NCBI GenBank assembly: GCA_965602485.1
Contig: CBFCYM010000002.1
Span: 372,001 to 436,000 of the forward strand
Direction: 5' to 3'
Source of the DNA: JABJOR01 sp965602485
GTDB lineage: Bacteria; Pseudomonadota; Alphaproteobacteria; Rhodospirillales; Casp-alpha2
Length of the DNA stretch: 64,000 nt
Position numbers and translations under genes: made by a program. The notes beneath the pieces are model-generated. The model did no database searches. It was given only the letters and a program-made list of their open reading frames with translations, and had not been told where the DNA came from. This document shows, piece by piece, positions 44,463-53,429 of this stretch. How positions within the stretch are numbered: the stretch's first letter is position 1; every line of letters begins with the position of its first letter.

Positions 44463-46399
44463 ATCTTGGATCGATTTCCGTCACCGAAGCTAACAAGCTG
44501 ATCCGTCAGTATGGCGAAGCCGGTGAAAACGTTGAAATTCTGAACCCCGATGCGCGTCACCATATCGGTGTCGGGCTGACCCATCCTATCACCGCGCACA
44601 TCCGTGGCTCTGCCGGGTATTTTTGTGGTGGTTTGACGGATGGTCCGAATTTCGTTGTCGACAACAACGTTGGCTGGGGCGTGGCAGATAACATGCTCAG
44701 CGGCTCGATGGTTGTGCACGGCAATGCCGGTGCCATCGCGGGTGTTGCCATGCGCGGCGCAGAGGTTGTCGTGCATGGCAATGTCGGTTCACGTGCAGGC
44801 CAGGTGATGAAGGAAGGCACGCTGCTGTGTCGTGGCAATGCCAACTTCATGGCTGGCTATATGATGTACGGTGGGCGGATTATTATTCTCGGTGATTCCG
44901 GCGACAAGGTCGGCGAAGATCTGACCGGTGGCGCAATCTATGTAGCTGGCAAAATTCAGGCACTGGGTTCGGACGCCGAGGTCATAGATCTGCCGAGCGA
45001 AGAAGTCGACTCCATCATGGAGTTTCTCGACCGCTACGAAATTCCCTTTAAGGGCACGTTCCAGAAAATCCAGAACGCGGGCAAAACTCTGCGCTACAAG
45101 ACCCTTGAGCCACGTGTGCGTAATATCCCGTTCTACACGTTCTCTGGTGAGTCTGATTACTGGAACCAGAAGGTTCAGGAAGACATTCACGTCAAGGCAC
45201 AGATCGGTCGTTACCGTATCCGTGGTTATGGCGCAGCGCGTCCGTTACCACACCTGAGCGACGTTGCTTTCCGCAAAGACCTGAGCAAGCTTAATCCGGA
45301 TGCCAAGGTTCTCGAGCGCGTCAATCTGGCAACGGAAATCGGCGGGGACAAGGGCGCTGAGCCGCTCAAGCTCTCTATGCCGTTGATGATTGCGCCGATG
45401 AGCTATGGCGCACTGTCTAAATCCACCAAGGTTGCACTGGCAACGGCGTCGCGGCTTTCAGGCATTTCCGAAAATACCGGTGAAGGCGGCATGTCTGACG
45501 AGCAACGTGAAGAAGCAGATCAACTGATTTATCAGTGTCTGTCTGGCCGTCTGGGCTGGAACATTCATGACATGCAGCGTGCCAACGGCCTTGAAATCTA
45601 TATATCGCAGGGTGCCAAGCCCGGCCTCGGCGGACAGCTGATGGCCAGCAAGGTAACCAAGGAAATTGCACGTATCCGCGGTATTCCCGAAGGTATCGAT
45701 TTGCGTTCCCCGTCGCGTCACCCTGACGTGCTGGGTGCGGATGATCTGGTCATCAAGATCGAAGAATTCCGCGAAGCCACCAACTATAAGGTGCCGGTTT
45801 CCGTGAAGCTCGGCGCGGGCCGGGTGCGTGATGACATCAAGATCGCCATGAAAGATGGTTTTGATTTTGTTGAGCTTGATGGGTTGCAGGGTTCAACCGG
45901 CGCAGCCGGTAACGAGGTGCTGGAATACGTTGGCATCCCGACCCTTTCGGCCATTCAGGAAGCCCTCGACGCGCTTGAGGAAATCGATTGCGCCGGTCAG
46001 CTACAGATCGTGCTGATGGGTGGTGTCAAAGACGGCATTGACGTTGCCAAGGCCATTGCGCTGGGAGCCAACGCGGCCGCTGTCGGTACCGGTATCATCA
46101 TCGCCGGTGGCTGTATCGCCTGCATGCAGTGCCACGTGGGTACCTGTGTGGTCGGTATTGCGACGCAGAACCCCGAGCATGAAAAGCGTTACAACACGCC
46201 AGTTGAAGCCCGCAACATGCACCGTTACCTAGAAAGTATGCGCTGGCAGATGGCCGCTATTGCCGATGCCCATGGTTATAACGATATCCACCAGTTGAAC
46301 CGTGATGATCTGGTTGCGCTGACGCCTGAGGCTGCGGAAATCACCGGACTGCCATATGAGCCCGGTTACCGCGATACTCAGCCTGCGGCAGCGGAATAA
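44450..46399 (+). CDS. GlxC-GlxD fusion: beta-helix plus FMN glutamate synthase domain
   Basis: 649 residues combining what the left cluster encodes as two genes. Residues about 1-205 are the GltB-type beta-helix (GAEVVVHGNVGSRAG, GGRIIILGDSGDKVG). Residues about 230-645 are the FMN/TIM-barrel domain, with APMSYGALSKSTKVALATA, LQGSTGAAGNEV and the cluster motif GGCIACMQCHVGTCVVGIATQ, which offers both the C-x5-C-x4-C pattern of GltS and the C-x2-C-x4-C pattern of GlxD. The order is reversed relative to GltB, where the FMN domain precedes the beta-helix. Confidence 0.85.
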   Translation: MAQVDLGSISVTEANKLIRQYGEAGENVEILNPDARHHIGVGLTHPITAHIRGSAGYFCGGLTDGPNFVVDNNVGWGVADNMLSGSMVVHGNAGAIAGVAMRGAEVVVHGNVGSRAGQVMKEGTLLCRGNANFMAGYMMYGGRIIILGDSGDKVGEDLTGGAIYVAGKIQALGSDAEVIDLPSEEVDSIMEFLDRYEIPFKGTFQKIQNAGKTLRYKTLEPRVRNIPFYTFSGESDYWNQKVQEDIHVKAQIGRYRIRGYGAARPLPHLSDVAFRKDLSKLNPDAKVLERVNLATEIGGDKGAEPLKLSMPLMIAPMSYGALSKSTKVALATASRLSGISENTGEGGMSDEQREEADQLIYQCLSGRLGWNIHDMQRANGLEIYISQGAKPGLGGQLMASKVTKEIARIRGIPEGIDLRSPSRHPDVLGADDLVIKIEEFREATNYKVPVSVKLGAGRVRDDIKIAMKDGFDFVELDGLQGSTGAAGNEVLEYVGIPTLSAIQEALDALEEIDCAGQLQIVLMGGVKDGIDVAKAIALGANAAAVGTGIIIAGGCIACMQCHVGTCVVGIATQNPEHEKRYNTPVEARNMHRYLESMRWQMAAIADAHGYNDIHQLNRDDLVALTPEAAEITGLPYEPGYRDTQPAAAE

Positions 46400-46411
46400 G
46401 GAAGCCAAAAC

Positions 46412-48964
46412 ATGACCGATGACGTTTACAATATTGATCGTATCGATCCCGGTGCTGCGCCGCAGGGCTTTCAGGACGATGTTGCGCTAGCGCATTATGT
46501 GCCGGCACCTTGTCAGGTCGCCTGCCCGGTGGGCACCGACGCGCCGTCCTATATCGGCTACATCTGGGAAGGCAAGGTCGAGGAAGCATTTGAGGCGATC
46601 ACCGCAACCAACCCGTTCAGCTCTATCTGTGGTCGCGTCTGTGACGCACCGTGCGAACCGGCATGCCGACGCACCGACAGTGACGGTGCCATTGGTATTC
46701 GTAATCTGAAGCGTTACGTCATGGACAAGCTGGGCAAGGACTTCCGTCTGCCGGTCAGCGAAGTAACACAGTCAAAGACCATTGGTGTTGTTGGTGGCGG
46801 ACCGGCTGGTCTGACCGCTGCGCAAGACCTGGCCGAAGCTGGTTATGAAGTCCATATCTATGAAATGACCGATCGCCTTGGCGGCATGATGACTTGGGGT
46901 ATTCCCACCTTCCGTCTGCCTGAAGGCGTCATTGAAGAAGACATCCAGCGCATGCTGGCCCACTGTCCCGGTATCAAGGTGCATCTCAACACCCCGCTCG
47001 GTGATGATGGTGTGACACTTGATACGCTCAAGGAACGCCATGACGCGGTATTGCTGAGCATCGGTGCATGGTGGGGCAAGTCCATGAACGTGGATGGCTC
47101 TGATGATCCGCGCGTGATCGACGGTGTCGGCTTCCTGCGCAAGATCAATGCCGGTGAGCGCCCGCAGATGCCCGCCGTGGTCACCGTGATCGGTGGCGGC
47201 GATGTGGCTATGGATGCCTGTCGTGCGGCTAAGCGCTTGCCCGGTTGTAAAGAGGTCAAGGTTATTTACCGTCGCGGGCCGGAAGAAATTCCCGCTCGTC
47301 GTGACGAGTTGGAAGGTGCCCTGAAAGAAGATATTTCAATCACCTACAACATTCAGCCTGTGTCTGTGGTTGCCGATGAAGACGGTGATGGCGTCAAGCT
47401 GCGCTGTGTGCAGACCCGCCTTGGCGAGCCTGAGGAAGACGGTCGCCGTCGTCCTATCGAGATCGAAAACAGCGAACATGATATCGACTGCGGTATGGTC
47501 ATCATGGCCGTCGGTCAGCAGTCGGAATCAGATCATCTTGAAGCCAAAGGCCTGATGAACTGGGACCGTGTCAAAACCGACTGGGAAGGTATGCGCACCG
47601 ATGATCCGCAGGTCTTTGCCGCCGGTGACGGTGCGTTCGGTGGTTCAACCATCGTGATGGCCATGCAGCACGGTCACCGTGCAGCGTATTACGTGAAGGC
47701 TTTTGTTGAAGGCCGTGAGAACCCCGTGCCGTATCGCACGCCGTTCCGCACACGCAATGTGCCCATCGCACAGGACCCCGAATGGGAACTCATCAATCGT
47801 CAGGAACAGGACTTCCACGGTCTTGGCGACGACCCCGTATCGTTCCCTGAGATCGAGACGACATACGACGAAAAATCTGCGCGGTGTGAAGCCGCGCGCT
47901 GCTATCGCTGCGACGTGGAAACGGGTGCGTCGGATTATTCCGTGCATGGCCGTGAAGAAATTTTCGTCATGGCACGCACCGCGCCGGAAGATGCGCGCAC
48001 GCAAAACGCCATGTTACACAAGCGTCTGCACCTGCGTGAAAACCCATATCCAGAAGGCCGTGAAGGCGTGTTTGAAGACCTCGTCTTCCTGCCTGCCAAC
48101 CTGTCGCGTCTGGTGATCGATCCGTATCGCGATGCCTGTAACGTCAGCACCGTGATTGCCGAGAAGCTAACCATCGCCACGCCGTCCCTGGTTACGGGCT
48201 TTGATGAGGCCCCTGACGAGGTCCGCGACGACGTTGCCGCTGGCATCGCCAATCACGGTGGTGCCTATATCGGCCGACGTGCATTGTCGAGCGATGGCAC
48301 GTGGATACAGTTGGTCGGCGAGGGTGATACACCTGATGCATCGGCCTCTGGCTATGTTGCACTCGATTGGACAGCCGATTTGTCCGCCATCAAGCAGGCC
48401 GCCGGTTCCGATAAGCTGAGCGGTATGGTCGTTAGCCATGATGGTCTGGAAGAAGCCCTGACCAAGGGCCTTGAAGCCGAGCTCGATCTCGTCGTGCTCG
48501 ACGGTACCGATGCAATGGGCCAGCCATGGAGTGAACTTGGTAGCCGTTGTGATCTGGAATTGCTGCGCGATACCATTGCCATCATGCGTGGCATGAACCG
48601 CGAAGAAGACCTTGACCTGTTGTACTTCGGTGGTCTGCGTTCGGGCACCGATATCGCCAAAGCCATCGCGCTTGGCAGCAGGCTTGGCATTCTCGGCGTA
48701 GCTGCGGCTATGGCTGTGGGTGGTAGTATCGAGAATGGCGGCATGTCATTCTATGCCGATTATCACACCGAGGACCGCAAAACAGGTATCGCGAACCTGC
48801 TTCAGGCATCTTCGGGTGAGGCCTCGATCATGGCTCGCTGCACCGGTAAGACAGATGTGCACAATCTTGAACCCGAAGATATGCGCTCCGTCACCATCGC
48901 TACGGCGCGTGCTGCTGGCGTACCGCTGGCGGGTACCAACAGGATTCTCGACGCGGCTGAATAA
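46412..48964 (+). CDS. GltD-like NAD(P)H reductase fused to a decayed glutamate-synthase FMN domain
   Basis: 850 residues. Residues 1-105 hold six cysteines (34, 38, 73, 77, 81, 85) for [4Fe-4S] clusters, as in GltD. Two Rossmann motifs follow, GVVGGGPAGLTAA (near 115) and VTVIGGGDVAMDACR (near 252). From about 520 the protein resembles the GlxD FMN domain (DLVFLPANLSRLVIDPYRDAC, LYFGGLRSGTDIAKAIALG, GKTDVHNLEPEDMRSVT, AGVPLAGTN). The region is shortened, and where GlxD has its iron-sulfur cysteines this protein has none (GGSIENGGMSFYADYHTED). It would feed electrons to the fusion protein encoded just upstream. Confidence 0.82.
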   Translation: MTDDVYNIDRIDPGAAPQGFQDDVALAHYVPAPCQVACPVGTDAPSYIGYIWEGKVEEAFEAITATNPFSSICGRVCDAPCEPACRRTDSDGAIGIRNLKRYVMDKLGKDFRLPVSEVTQSKTIGVVGGGPAGLTAAQDLAEAGYEVHIYEMTDRLGGMMTWGIPTFRLPEGVIEEDIQRMLAHCPGIKVHLNTPLGDDGVTLDTLKERHDAVLLSIGAWWGKSMNVDGSDDPRVIDGVGFLRKINAGERPQMPAVVTVIGGGDVAMDACRAAKRLPGCKEVKVIYRRGPEEIPARRDELEGALKEDISITYNIQPVSVVADEDGDGVKLRCVQTRLGEPEEDGRRRPIEIENSEHDIDCGMVIMAVGQQSESDHLEAKGLMNWDRVKTDWEGMRTDDPQVFAAGDGAFGGSTIVMAMQHGHRAAYYVKAFVEGRENPVPYRTPFRTRNVPIAQDPEWELINRQEQDFHGLGDDPVSFPEIETTYDEKSARCEAARCYRCDVETGASDYSVHGREEIFVMARTAPEDARTQNAMLHKRLHLRENPYPEGREGVFEDLVFLPANLSRLVIDPYRDACNVSTVIAEKLTIATPSLVTGFDEAPDEVRDDVAAGIANHGGAYIGRRALSSDGTWIQLVGEGDTPDASASGYVALDWTADLSAIKQAAGSDKLSGMVVSHDGLEEALTKGLEAELDLVVLDGTDAMGQPWSELGSRCDLELLRDTIAIMRGMNREEDLDLLYFGGLRSGTDIAKAIALGSRLGILGVAAAMAVGGSIENGGMSFYADYHTEDRKTGIANLLQASSGEASIMARCTGKTDVHNLEPEDMRSVTIATARAAGVPLAGTNRILDAAE

Positions 48965-48982
48965 CAGCGCCGAAAACCAGAT

Positions 48983-49021
48983 AAAAAGAGCGACCCTGTA
49001 TGTCATGGTCGCTCTTTTTTT
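48983..49021. terminator. bidirectional Rho-independent terminator
   Basis: AAAAAGAGCGACC pairs with GGTCGCTCTTTTT around an 11-base loop, followed by a T-run on the plus strand and flanked by A's that give T's on the minus strand. It ends the right operon and the minus-strand gene at 49060. Confidence 0.88.
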
Positions 49022-49059
49022 GTATTGAGTGGGGAAATATATGCCCGAGCGGGCAAAAA

Positions 49060-49593
49060 TTACCCGTCTTTGTCTTCAGATTTATTGCGCGATAAATGCT
49101 CGGGTGTGTTTGCCTGCTCAATGGCCTCAATCAAGGCGAGGCCCATTTCCATACCCTGGCCTTGACCGCTATCCATGGCATCAGCTGCAACCTGTGTTGG
49201 CATCTGCTTTAAGCTGACCCTAGCGGCATCAGTTTCATTCGAGCTATTGGCGATAGAGTTTGCCATCATGCGCTTCTTGATTTCAGCACTGATAACGTCC
49301 TCGATCAGATTGCGTTGTTCGGCGGGCATTTCTTTGAGTTCTTCTTCGCTAAGCCCCATTGACATAAGGATTTTTTCACGCAGTTCTTCCATGTGGCGTT
49401 TTTGGGTCTCCTCGACGTAGGCGCGAAAACCCATGTGCCGAATTTCATCAATGGTCGAGGTTTCTTTATTGTGGGCATCGTCAGCGGCGCGTTCGCTATC
49501 TTTGGCGCTCGACCCGCTCTGCGTCTTTATGCCCGGCGCGAGATTGTTAGCTGGCGTGAAACGCCCAACGGCGTCATCTGGTCCAAACTGCAT
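49060..49593 (-). CDS. hypothetical protein
   Basis: 177 residues from ATG 49593, preceded by GGGGGAA. Not recognised. Soluble and helical. The central part FRAYVEETQKRHMEELREKI followed by LMSMGLSEEELKEMPAEQR looks like an amphipathic or coiled segment, and both ends are low-complexity. It interrupts the right cluster between the reductase gene and the glutamine-synthetase-like gene, on the opposite strand. Confidence 0.65.
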   Translation of the reverse strand: MQFGPDDAVGRFTPANNLAPGIKTQSGSSAKDSERAADDAHNKETSTIDEIRHMGFRAYVEETQKRHMEELREKILMSMGLSEEELKEMPAEQRNLIEDVISAEIKKRMMANSIANSSNETDAARVSLKQMPTQVAADAMDSGQGQGMEMGLALIEAIEQANTPEHLSRNKSEDKDG

Positions 49594-49892
49594 TATTATT
49601 CCCCCTGTTGTTTCTTTGCTTTGGGCGACAGAATTCAACTTTCTGAGCTATTTGAAGCAATATTCAGGCCATATGCAGAGGTTTTGTGACAAAAATGGGT
49701 AATAATTCTTGGAAGCGTGTCGCTATTGGCTGGATTCGCGTTATGGGAAAGATGTAATGTAAGGAAACTTTTTTAACCGGATAGCTTGGATATGCCGCTG
49801 GCATGATCCTGTTATTCTCGTAATTGTCGTCAACGAATTCCCGGATGCAACCTGTGTCGCAATCCGGAATACGATAGGGAAGGGAGACCCCC
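49594..49892. promoter_or_regulatory. divergent intergenic region with hairpin before glutamine-synthetase-like gene
   Basis: No gene seen. An imperfect stem pairs 49837-49846 (ATTCCCGGAT) with 49862-49870 (ATCCGGAAT) and ends 22 bases before the start codon at 49893, which suits control of translation or a protein site. I found no sigma-54 -24/-12 element. Confidence 0.4.
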
Positions 49893-51200
49893 ATGGCTGT
49901 GGATCTGGCAAAAGTCGCCAAAGACAAGAAGCTCAAGTATTTTTTAATTAGTTTTGTGGATCTGTTTGGTGTGTTGCGCGCGAAGCTGGTGCCGGCACGT
50001 GCCATCAAGGGCATGCAGAAGGATGGCGCTGGATTTGCCGGATTTGCTGCCTGGCTGGATATGACGCCGGGTCACCCCGACATGTTTGCAATTCCCGATC
50101 CCGACAGTCTGATTATTTTGCCATGGCAGCGTGATGTGGGCTGGGTCGCCAGTGACCTTTACATGGAAGGCAAGCCGGTTACCGCATCGCCGCGCGTCGC
50201 GCTGAAAGCGCAAATCGCGAAGGCTGCCAAGATGGGCTACATCCTCAAGACTGGTGTGGAATGCGAATTTCACCTGATCAATGCTGAGGGCTCGGATATC
50301 TATGACGAGCGTGATACCCAGGAAAAGCCCTGCTATGACCAGAGCGCCCTGATGCGCCGCTATGATGTGATTTCTGAAATCTGCGATGCCATGATCGAAT
50401 TGGATTGGGGCGCTTATCAGAATGATCACGAAGATGCCAATGGCCAGTGGGAAATGAACTGGGAGTATGACGATGTGCTGAAGACAGCGGATCGTCACGT
50501 GTTCTTTAAGTACATGGCCAAGACCGTTGCTGAAAAGCACGGCATGCGCGCAACCTTCATGCCCAAGCCGTTCACGCATTTGACCGGTAACGGCTGCCAT
50601 ATCAATGCCTCACTGTGGGACAAGACCGGCAAGAAGAACATGTTTCAGGACCCCAAGGGTGAACTGGGCCTGAGCAAGGTCGCCTATAATTTCCTGGGCG
50701 GCGTGATACAAAATGCCGAAGCATTGACCTCAATCTTCAATCCGACGGTGAACAGTTATAAGCGCATTAATGCGCCACGCACATCATCGGGTGCTACATG
50801 GTCACCTAACTCCATCACCTATTGTGGTAATAACCGCACCCACATGGTGCGTATTCCCGAAGCCAACCGGATTGAATTCCGTCTGGCCGATGGTGCCATG
50901 AACCCGTATCTGGCACCCGCTGCGTTGTTGGCCAGTGGCTTACAGGGCGTTGCAAACAAGACCGATCCAGGCAAACGCCATGATATCGACATGTATGCAG
51001 ATGGTCACAAGCTTCGCGGCGTCAAAAAGCTGCCGCTCAATCTGCTGGATGCCCTTCGCCTGACGGATAAGAGCAAGGCCGTTCGTGCTGCACTTGGCGA
51101 TGAACTGATCACGTCCTACGTAAAACTGCGTATGAAGGAATGGGATAGCTATTCCTCGCACCTGACGCAGTGGGAGCGTGACAATACGCTTGATGCTTGA
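49893..51200 (+). CDS. type III glutamine-synthetase-like enzyme (GlnT/GmaS group)
   Basis: 435 residues, the length of GlnT and gamma-glutamylmethylamide synthetase (GmaS). Conserved features: metal ligands in GVECEFHL and NDHEDANGQWEMNW, GNGCHINASLWD, NPTVNSYKR, NRTHMVRIP and RIEFRLADGAMNPYL. It makes glutamine or a gamma-glutamyl amide from glutamate, ATP and ammonia or an amine. It has no basic tail, unlike the enzyme at 40091. Own promoter region and terminator; AGGGAG ribosome-binding site. Ammonia versus methylamine preference cannot be read from the motifs. Confidence 0.85.
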   Translation: MAVDLAKVAKDKKLKYFLISFVDLFGVLRAKLVPARAIKGMQKDGAGFAGFAAWLDMTPGHPDMFAIPDPDSLIILPWQRDVGWVASDLYMEGKPVTASPRVALKAQIAKAAKMGYILKTGVECEFHLINAEGSDIYDERDTQEKPCYDQSALMRRYDVISEICDAMIELDWGAYQNDHEDANGQWEMNWEYDDVLKTADRHVFFKYMAKTVAEKHGMRATFMPKPFTHLTGNGCHINASLWDKTGKKNMFQDPKGELGLSKVAYNFLGGVIQNAEALTSIFNPTVNSYKRINAPRTSSGATWSPNSITYCGNNRTHMVRIPEANRIEFRLADGAMNPYLAPAALLASGLQGVANKTDPGKRHDIDMYADGHKLRGVKKLPLNLLDALRLTDKSKAVRAALGDELITSYVKLRMKEWDSYSSHLTQWERDNTLDA

Positions 51201-51238
51201 TTTGCATTGCGCATAGCAAGCATGTCTTGATACACATG

Positions 51239-51272
51239 ACGGGCTGAACTGTAATGGTTTGGCCCGTTTTGT
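51239..51272 (+). terminator. Rho-independent terminator after glutamine-synthetase-like gene
   Basis: ACGGGC (51239-51244) pairs with GCCCGT (51262-51267), loop 17 bases, followed by TTTGTT. Confidence 0.65.
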
Positions 51273-51321
51273 TATGAGCGCATGCGTTGCAAGCTCAGAC
51301 TCTGAATAGAAAGTCGATCGC

Positions 51322-51699
51322 GTGGACGAAGATAAACATCAGGAGCCATTGTTTAAGCAAGAAACACTCGACCGTTTGCTCGAGGTGGTTGGCAAAGACG
51401 TTGTGACGGAATTGACAACTGTGTTTTTGACACAGGCCCGCCCGCGCCTTGATACAATTGCCGCAGCGGTCAGTGCGGGCGACAAAAAAACACTGGGTTT
51501 TGAAACGCATACTCTAGGCAGTAGTTCTGGAACCTTCGGCGCCCAGCGCATGCATGTTTTTGCCCGTGCAGCTGAAAGTGCCTGTGACAATGATGATATG
51601 GCTGAGGCTTCTCGCCTGAGCGGTATACTTATTGAAATAGCTGATGAAACGTTCGCTGAAATTGAAGCCTATATTCTCGCACAAAGCGCAACGGCCTGA
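51322..51699 (+). CDS. orphan HPt phosphotransfer protein
   Basis: 125 residues, GTG start. The HPt signature is at 62-74: His63 in THTLGSSSGTFGA, compared with the usual HTLKGSSGNFGA, so the conserved Lys is Gly. It would relay phosphate between a hybrid kinase and a response regulator. No such partner is adjacent; the nearest kinase is at 58299. The start codon has no strong ribosome-binding site. Confidence 0.78.
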   Translation: MDEDKHQEPLFKQETLDRLLEVVGKDVVTELTTVFLTQARPRLDTIAAAVSAGDKKTLGFETHTLGSSSGTFGAQRMHVFARAAESACDNDDMAEASRLSGILIEIADETFAEIEAYILAQSATA

Positions 51700-51727
51700 A
51701 TTCTCCAATTCTGATAATTGCCCCGCC

Positions 51728-51741
51728 TTGACTTAGGTCAA
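51728..51741 (+). promoter_or_regulatory. FNR/FixK-like box upstream of hemerythrin gene
   Basis: TTGACTTAGGTCAA has perfect TTGAC/GTCAA half-sites with a 4-base centre, the architecture of FNR/FixK/Dnr-family sites (TTGAT-N4-ATCAA or close variants). It sits 70 bases before the hemerythrin start codon, a normal activator position. Confidence 0.6.
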
Positions 51742-51810
51742 CGCTTTAGCTCGTCCGGTCGATTACGGTCCTCCGACTGATTGCGCGCAATCGCAACAAG
51801 GAGGAAGTAC

Positions 51811-52374
51811 ATGAGTGTGACAATTGTGAAATTGCGTGACGAGCACAAGAATATGGGCAGCTTGCTCACCATCTTGCGCCGGGAAATTGAACATTTTAAA
51901 AATGGTGGTCCGGCGGACTTTCATCTGGTGCGCGATATTCTCGATTATAACGTGAATTTTCCAGACGCCTGTCACCATCCCAAGGAAGACCTGATCTTTC
52001 AGACGTTGGGTAAGCGTGATGCAGACGCAGCGTCAGCCGTCGGCGATCTGGAACGTGAGCATGCCGACCTTTACGTTCTGGCAAAACGTTTTGCGACGGC
52101 AGTGGATAATATTCTGGGCAATAGCACTTTGCCACGTGACTGGTTTGCAGAGGTCGCAGAGGATTACCTGCGCGCCATGCGGCGGCACATGCAGATGGAA
52201 GAAGTCGTGTTTTTCCCTGCCGCTGAACGCATTCTTAGCGATGAGGACTGGGCTGCTATTGATGCACGCGTTTTCGATAAGGTTGATCCGCTCTTCGATA
52301 AAACCATTGAAGGCCGATATGAAAACCTGCGTCGTGCAATCGAGAGCTCAGAGACTGTAGCCGAAGCATCATAA
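51811..52374 (+). CDS. hemerythrin HHE-domain protein
   Basis: 187 residues from ATG 51811, with the excellent ribosome-binding site AAGGAGGAAG. Iron-ligand pattern: His12 (RDEHKNM), HHPKEDLIF, EREHADL and MRRHMQMEEVVFFP. Proteins of this type bind O2 or NO or help repair iron centres under nitrosative or oxygen stress. An FNR/FixK-like box lies upstream. A TrpD2-like gene follows after 18 bases. Confidence 0.85.
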   Translation: MSVTIVKLRDEHKNMGSLLTILRREIEHFKNGGPADFHLVRDILDYNVNFPDACHHPKEDLIFQTLGKRDADAASAVGDLEREHADLYVLAKRFATAVDNILGNSTLPRDWFAEVAEDYLRAMRRHMQMEEVVFFPAAERILSDEDWAAIDARVFDKVDPLFDKTIEGRYENLRRAIESSETVAEAS

Positions 52375-52392
52375 GCAGTGCTACAAGCGAGT

Positions 52393-53400
52393 ATGAGCAC
52401 ACCTCAGGACCACCCCTTCGCAGCCTTTCTGAAAATCATCGGCAAAGGCCCCAATATGTCGCGCCCGCTAACCCGCGAGGAAGCGCGCGCTGCCATGTCC
52501 ATGATCATCGCTGGCGATGTCTTGCCCGAACAGTTGGGTGCGTTTCTGTTATTGCTGCGCAATCGCGGTGAAACGGCTGATGAACTTGCCGGATTTATTG
52601 ATGCTGCGCGTGACGCCATTGATGTGCGCTCCGGTGCTCAGGCACCTGATATTGACTGGCCGTCCTATGCCGATCGTCACCGCCAGCAGCCATGGTTCGT
52701 GCTGGCTGCCTTGTTGTTGGCGCAAAACGGCCACCGCGTGCTGATGCACGGAATTGCGGGAGATGCCGAGGGCTATGCGCCGACACGTCCGGTGCTTGCC
52801 GCGCTGGGGATTGAGCCGGCGCGCGATATGGCAGCAGCTATGGCCGAGATGGGCCGTGCGAACTTCGCTTATATCGGGTTGGAAGACTTCCTGCCTGATG
52901 TGGAGGCACTGTTCCACAAGCGCCCGGTGCTTGGCGTACGCACCATGGTCAATACCTTTGCACGTGCCATCAATCCATTGCGCGCGCCGTGCCAGTTACA
53001 AGGCGTGGTGCATCCGCCCTACCGCGATACGCACCAGCAAGTGGCCGCTCTGTTGAACCAGCCACGCTCGGTGGTGTTCAAGGGTGGCGGCGGTGAGGTC
53101 CAGCGCAATCCGCTTAAGTCATGCCGCGTGGTCTGGGTGCGCGAGGGTGATAGCGGCGAGGATGAGTGGCCCGCCACGTTCAATGATGTTGCCCATGACT
53201 GGCGTGCTGAGCCACTTGATCCGGCACGCGTGCCCGCCTTGTGGCGTGGCGATCTGCGCAAACCGGCAATTGAGGCAGCTATTACGGGTACGGCGGCCAT
53301 TGCGCTCCATACGCTTGGTCCTGCGATGACAATTGAGCAGGCAGAGACCATGGCGAACGAGATGTGGGCTGCGCGCGACAAAACAAAATTCAACGTATAA
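52393..53400 (+). CDS. TrpD2/YbiB-like protein (anthranilate phosphoribosyltransferase fold)
   Basis: 335 residues from ATG 52393. N-terminal helical domain RPLTREEARAAMSMIIAGDV, as in TrpD. The phosphoribosyl-binding part is partly changed (HGIAGDAEGYAPTRPVL in place of the glycine-rich GTGGD loop). The C-terminal region NQPRSVVFKGGGGEVQRNP matches the YbiB group, which binds nucleic acids and is not a tryptophan enzyme. Located between hemerythrin and an FrhB-like protein with short gaps, probably the same operon. Confidence 0.78.
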   Translation: MSTPQDHPFAAFLKIIGKGPNMSRPLTREEARAAMSMIIAGDVLPEQLGAFLLLLRNRGETADELAGFIDAARDAIDVRSGAQAPDIDWPSYADRHRQQPWFVLAALLLAQNGHRVLMHGIAGDAEGYAPTRPVLAALGIEPARDMAAAMAEMGRANFAYIGLEDFLPDVEALFHKRPVLGVRTMVNTFARAINPLRAPCQLQGVVHPPYRDTHQQVAALLNQPRSVVFKGGGGEVQRNPLKSCRVVWVREGDSGEDEWPATFNDVAHDWRAEPLDPARVPALWRGDLRKPAIEAAITGTAAIALHTLGPAMTIEQAETMANEMWAARDKTKFNV

Positions 53401-53429
53401 AACACATAAAAGATTTATAGGGCAGGGGC

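Noticed and set aside
49594..49892. Possible sigma-54 promoter before the type III glutamine-synthetase-like gene
   Set aside because: TGGCAT is present but no GC doublet lies at the required distance for a -24/-12 element.
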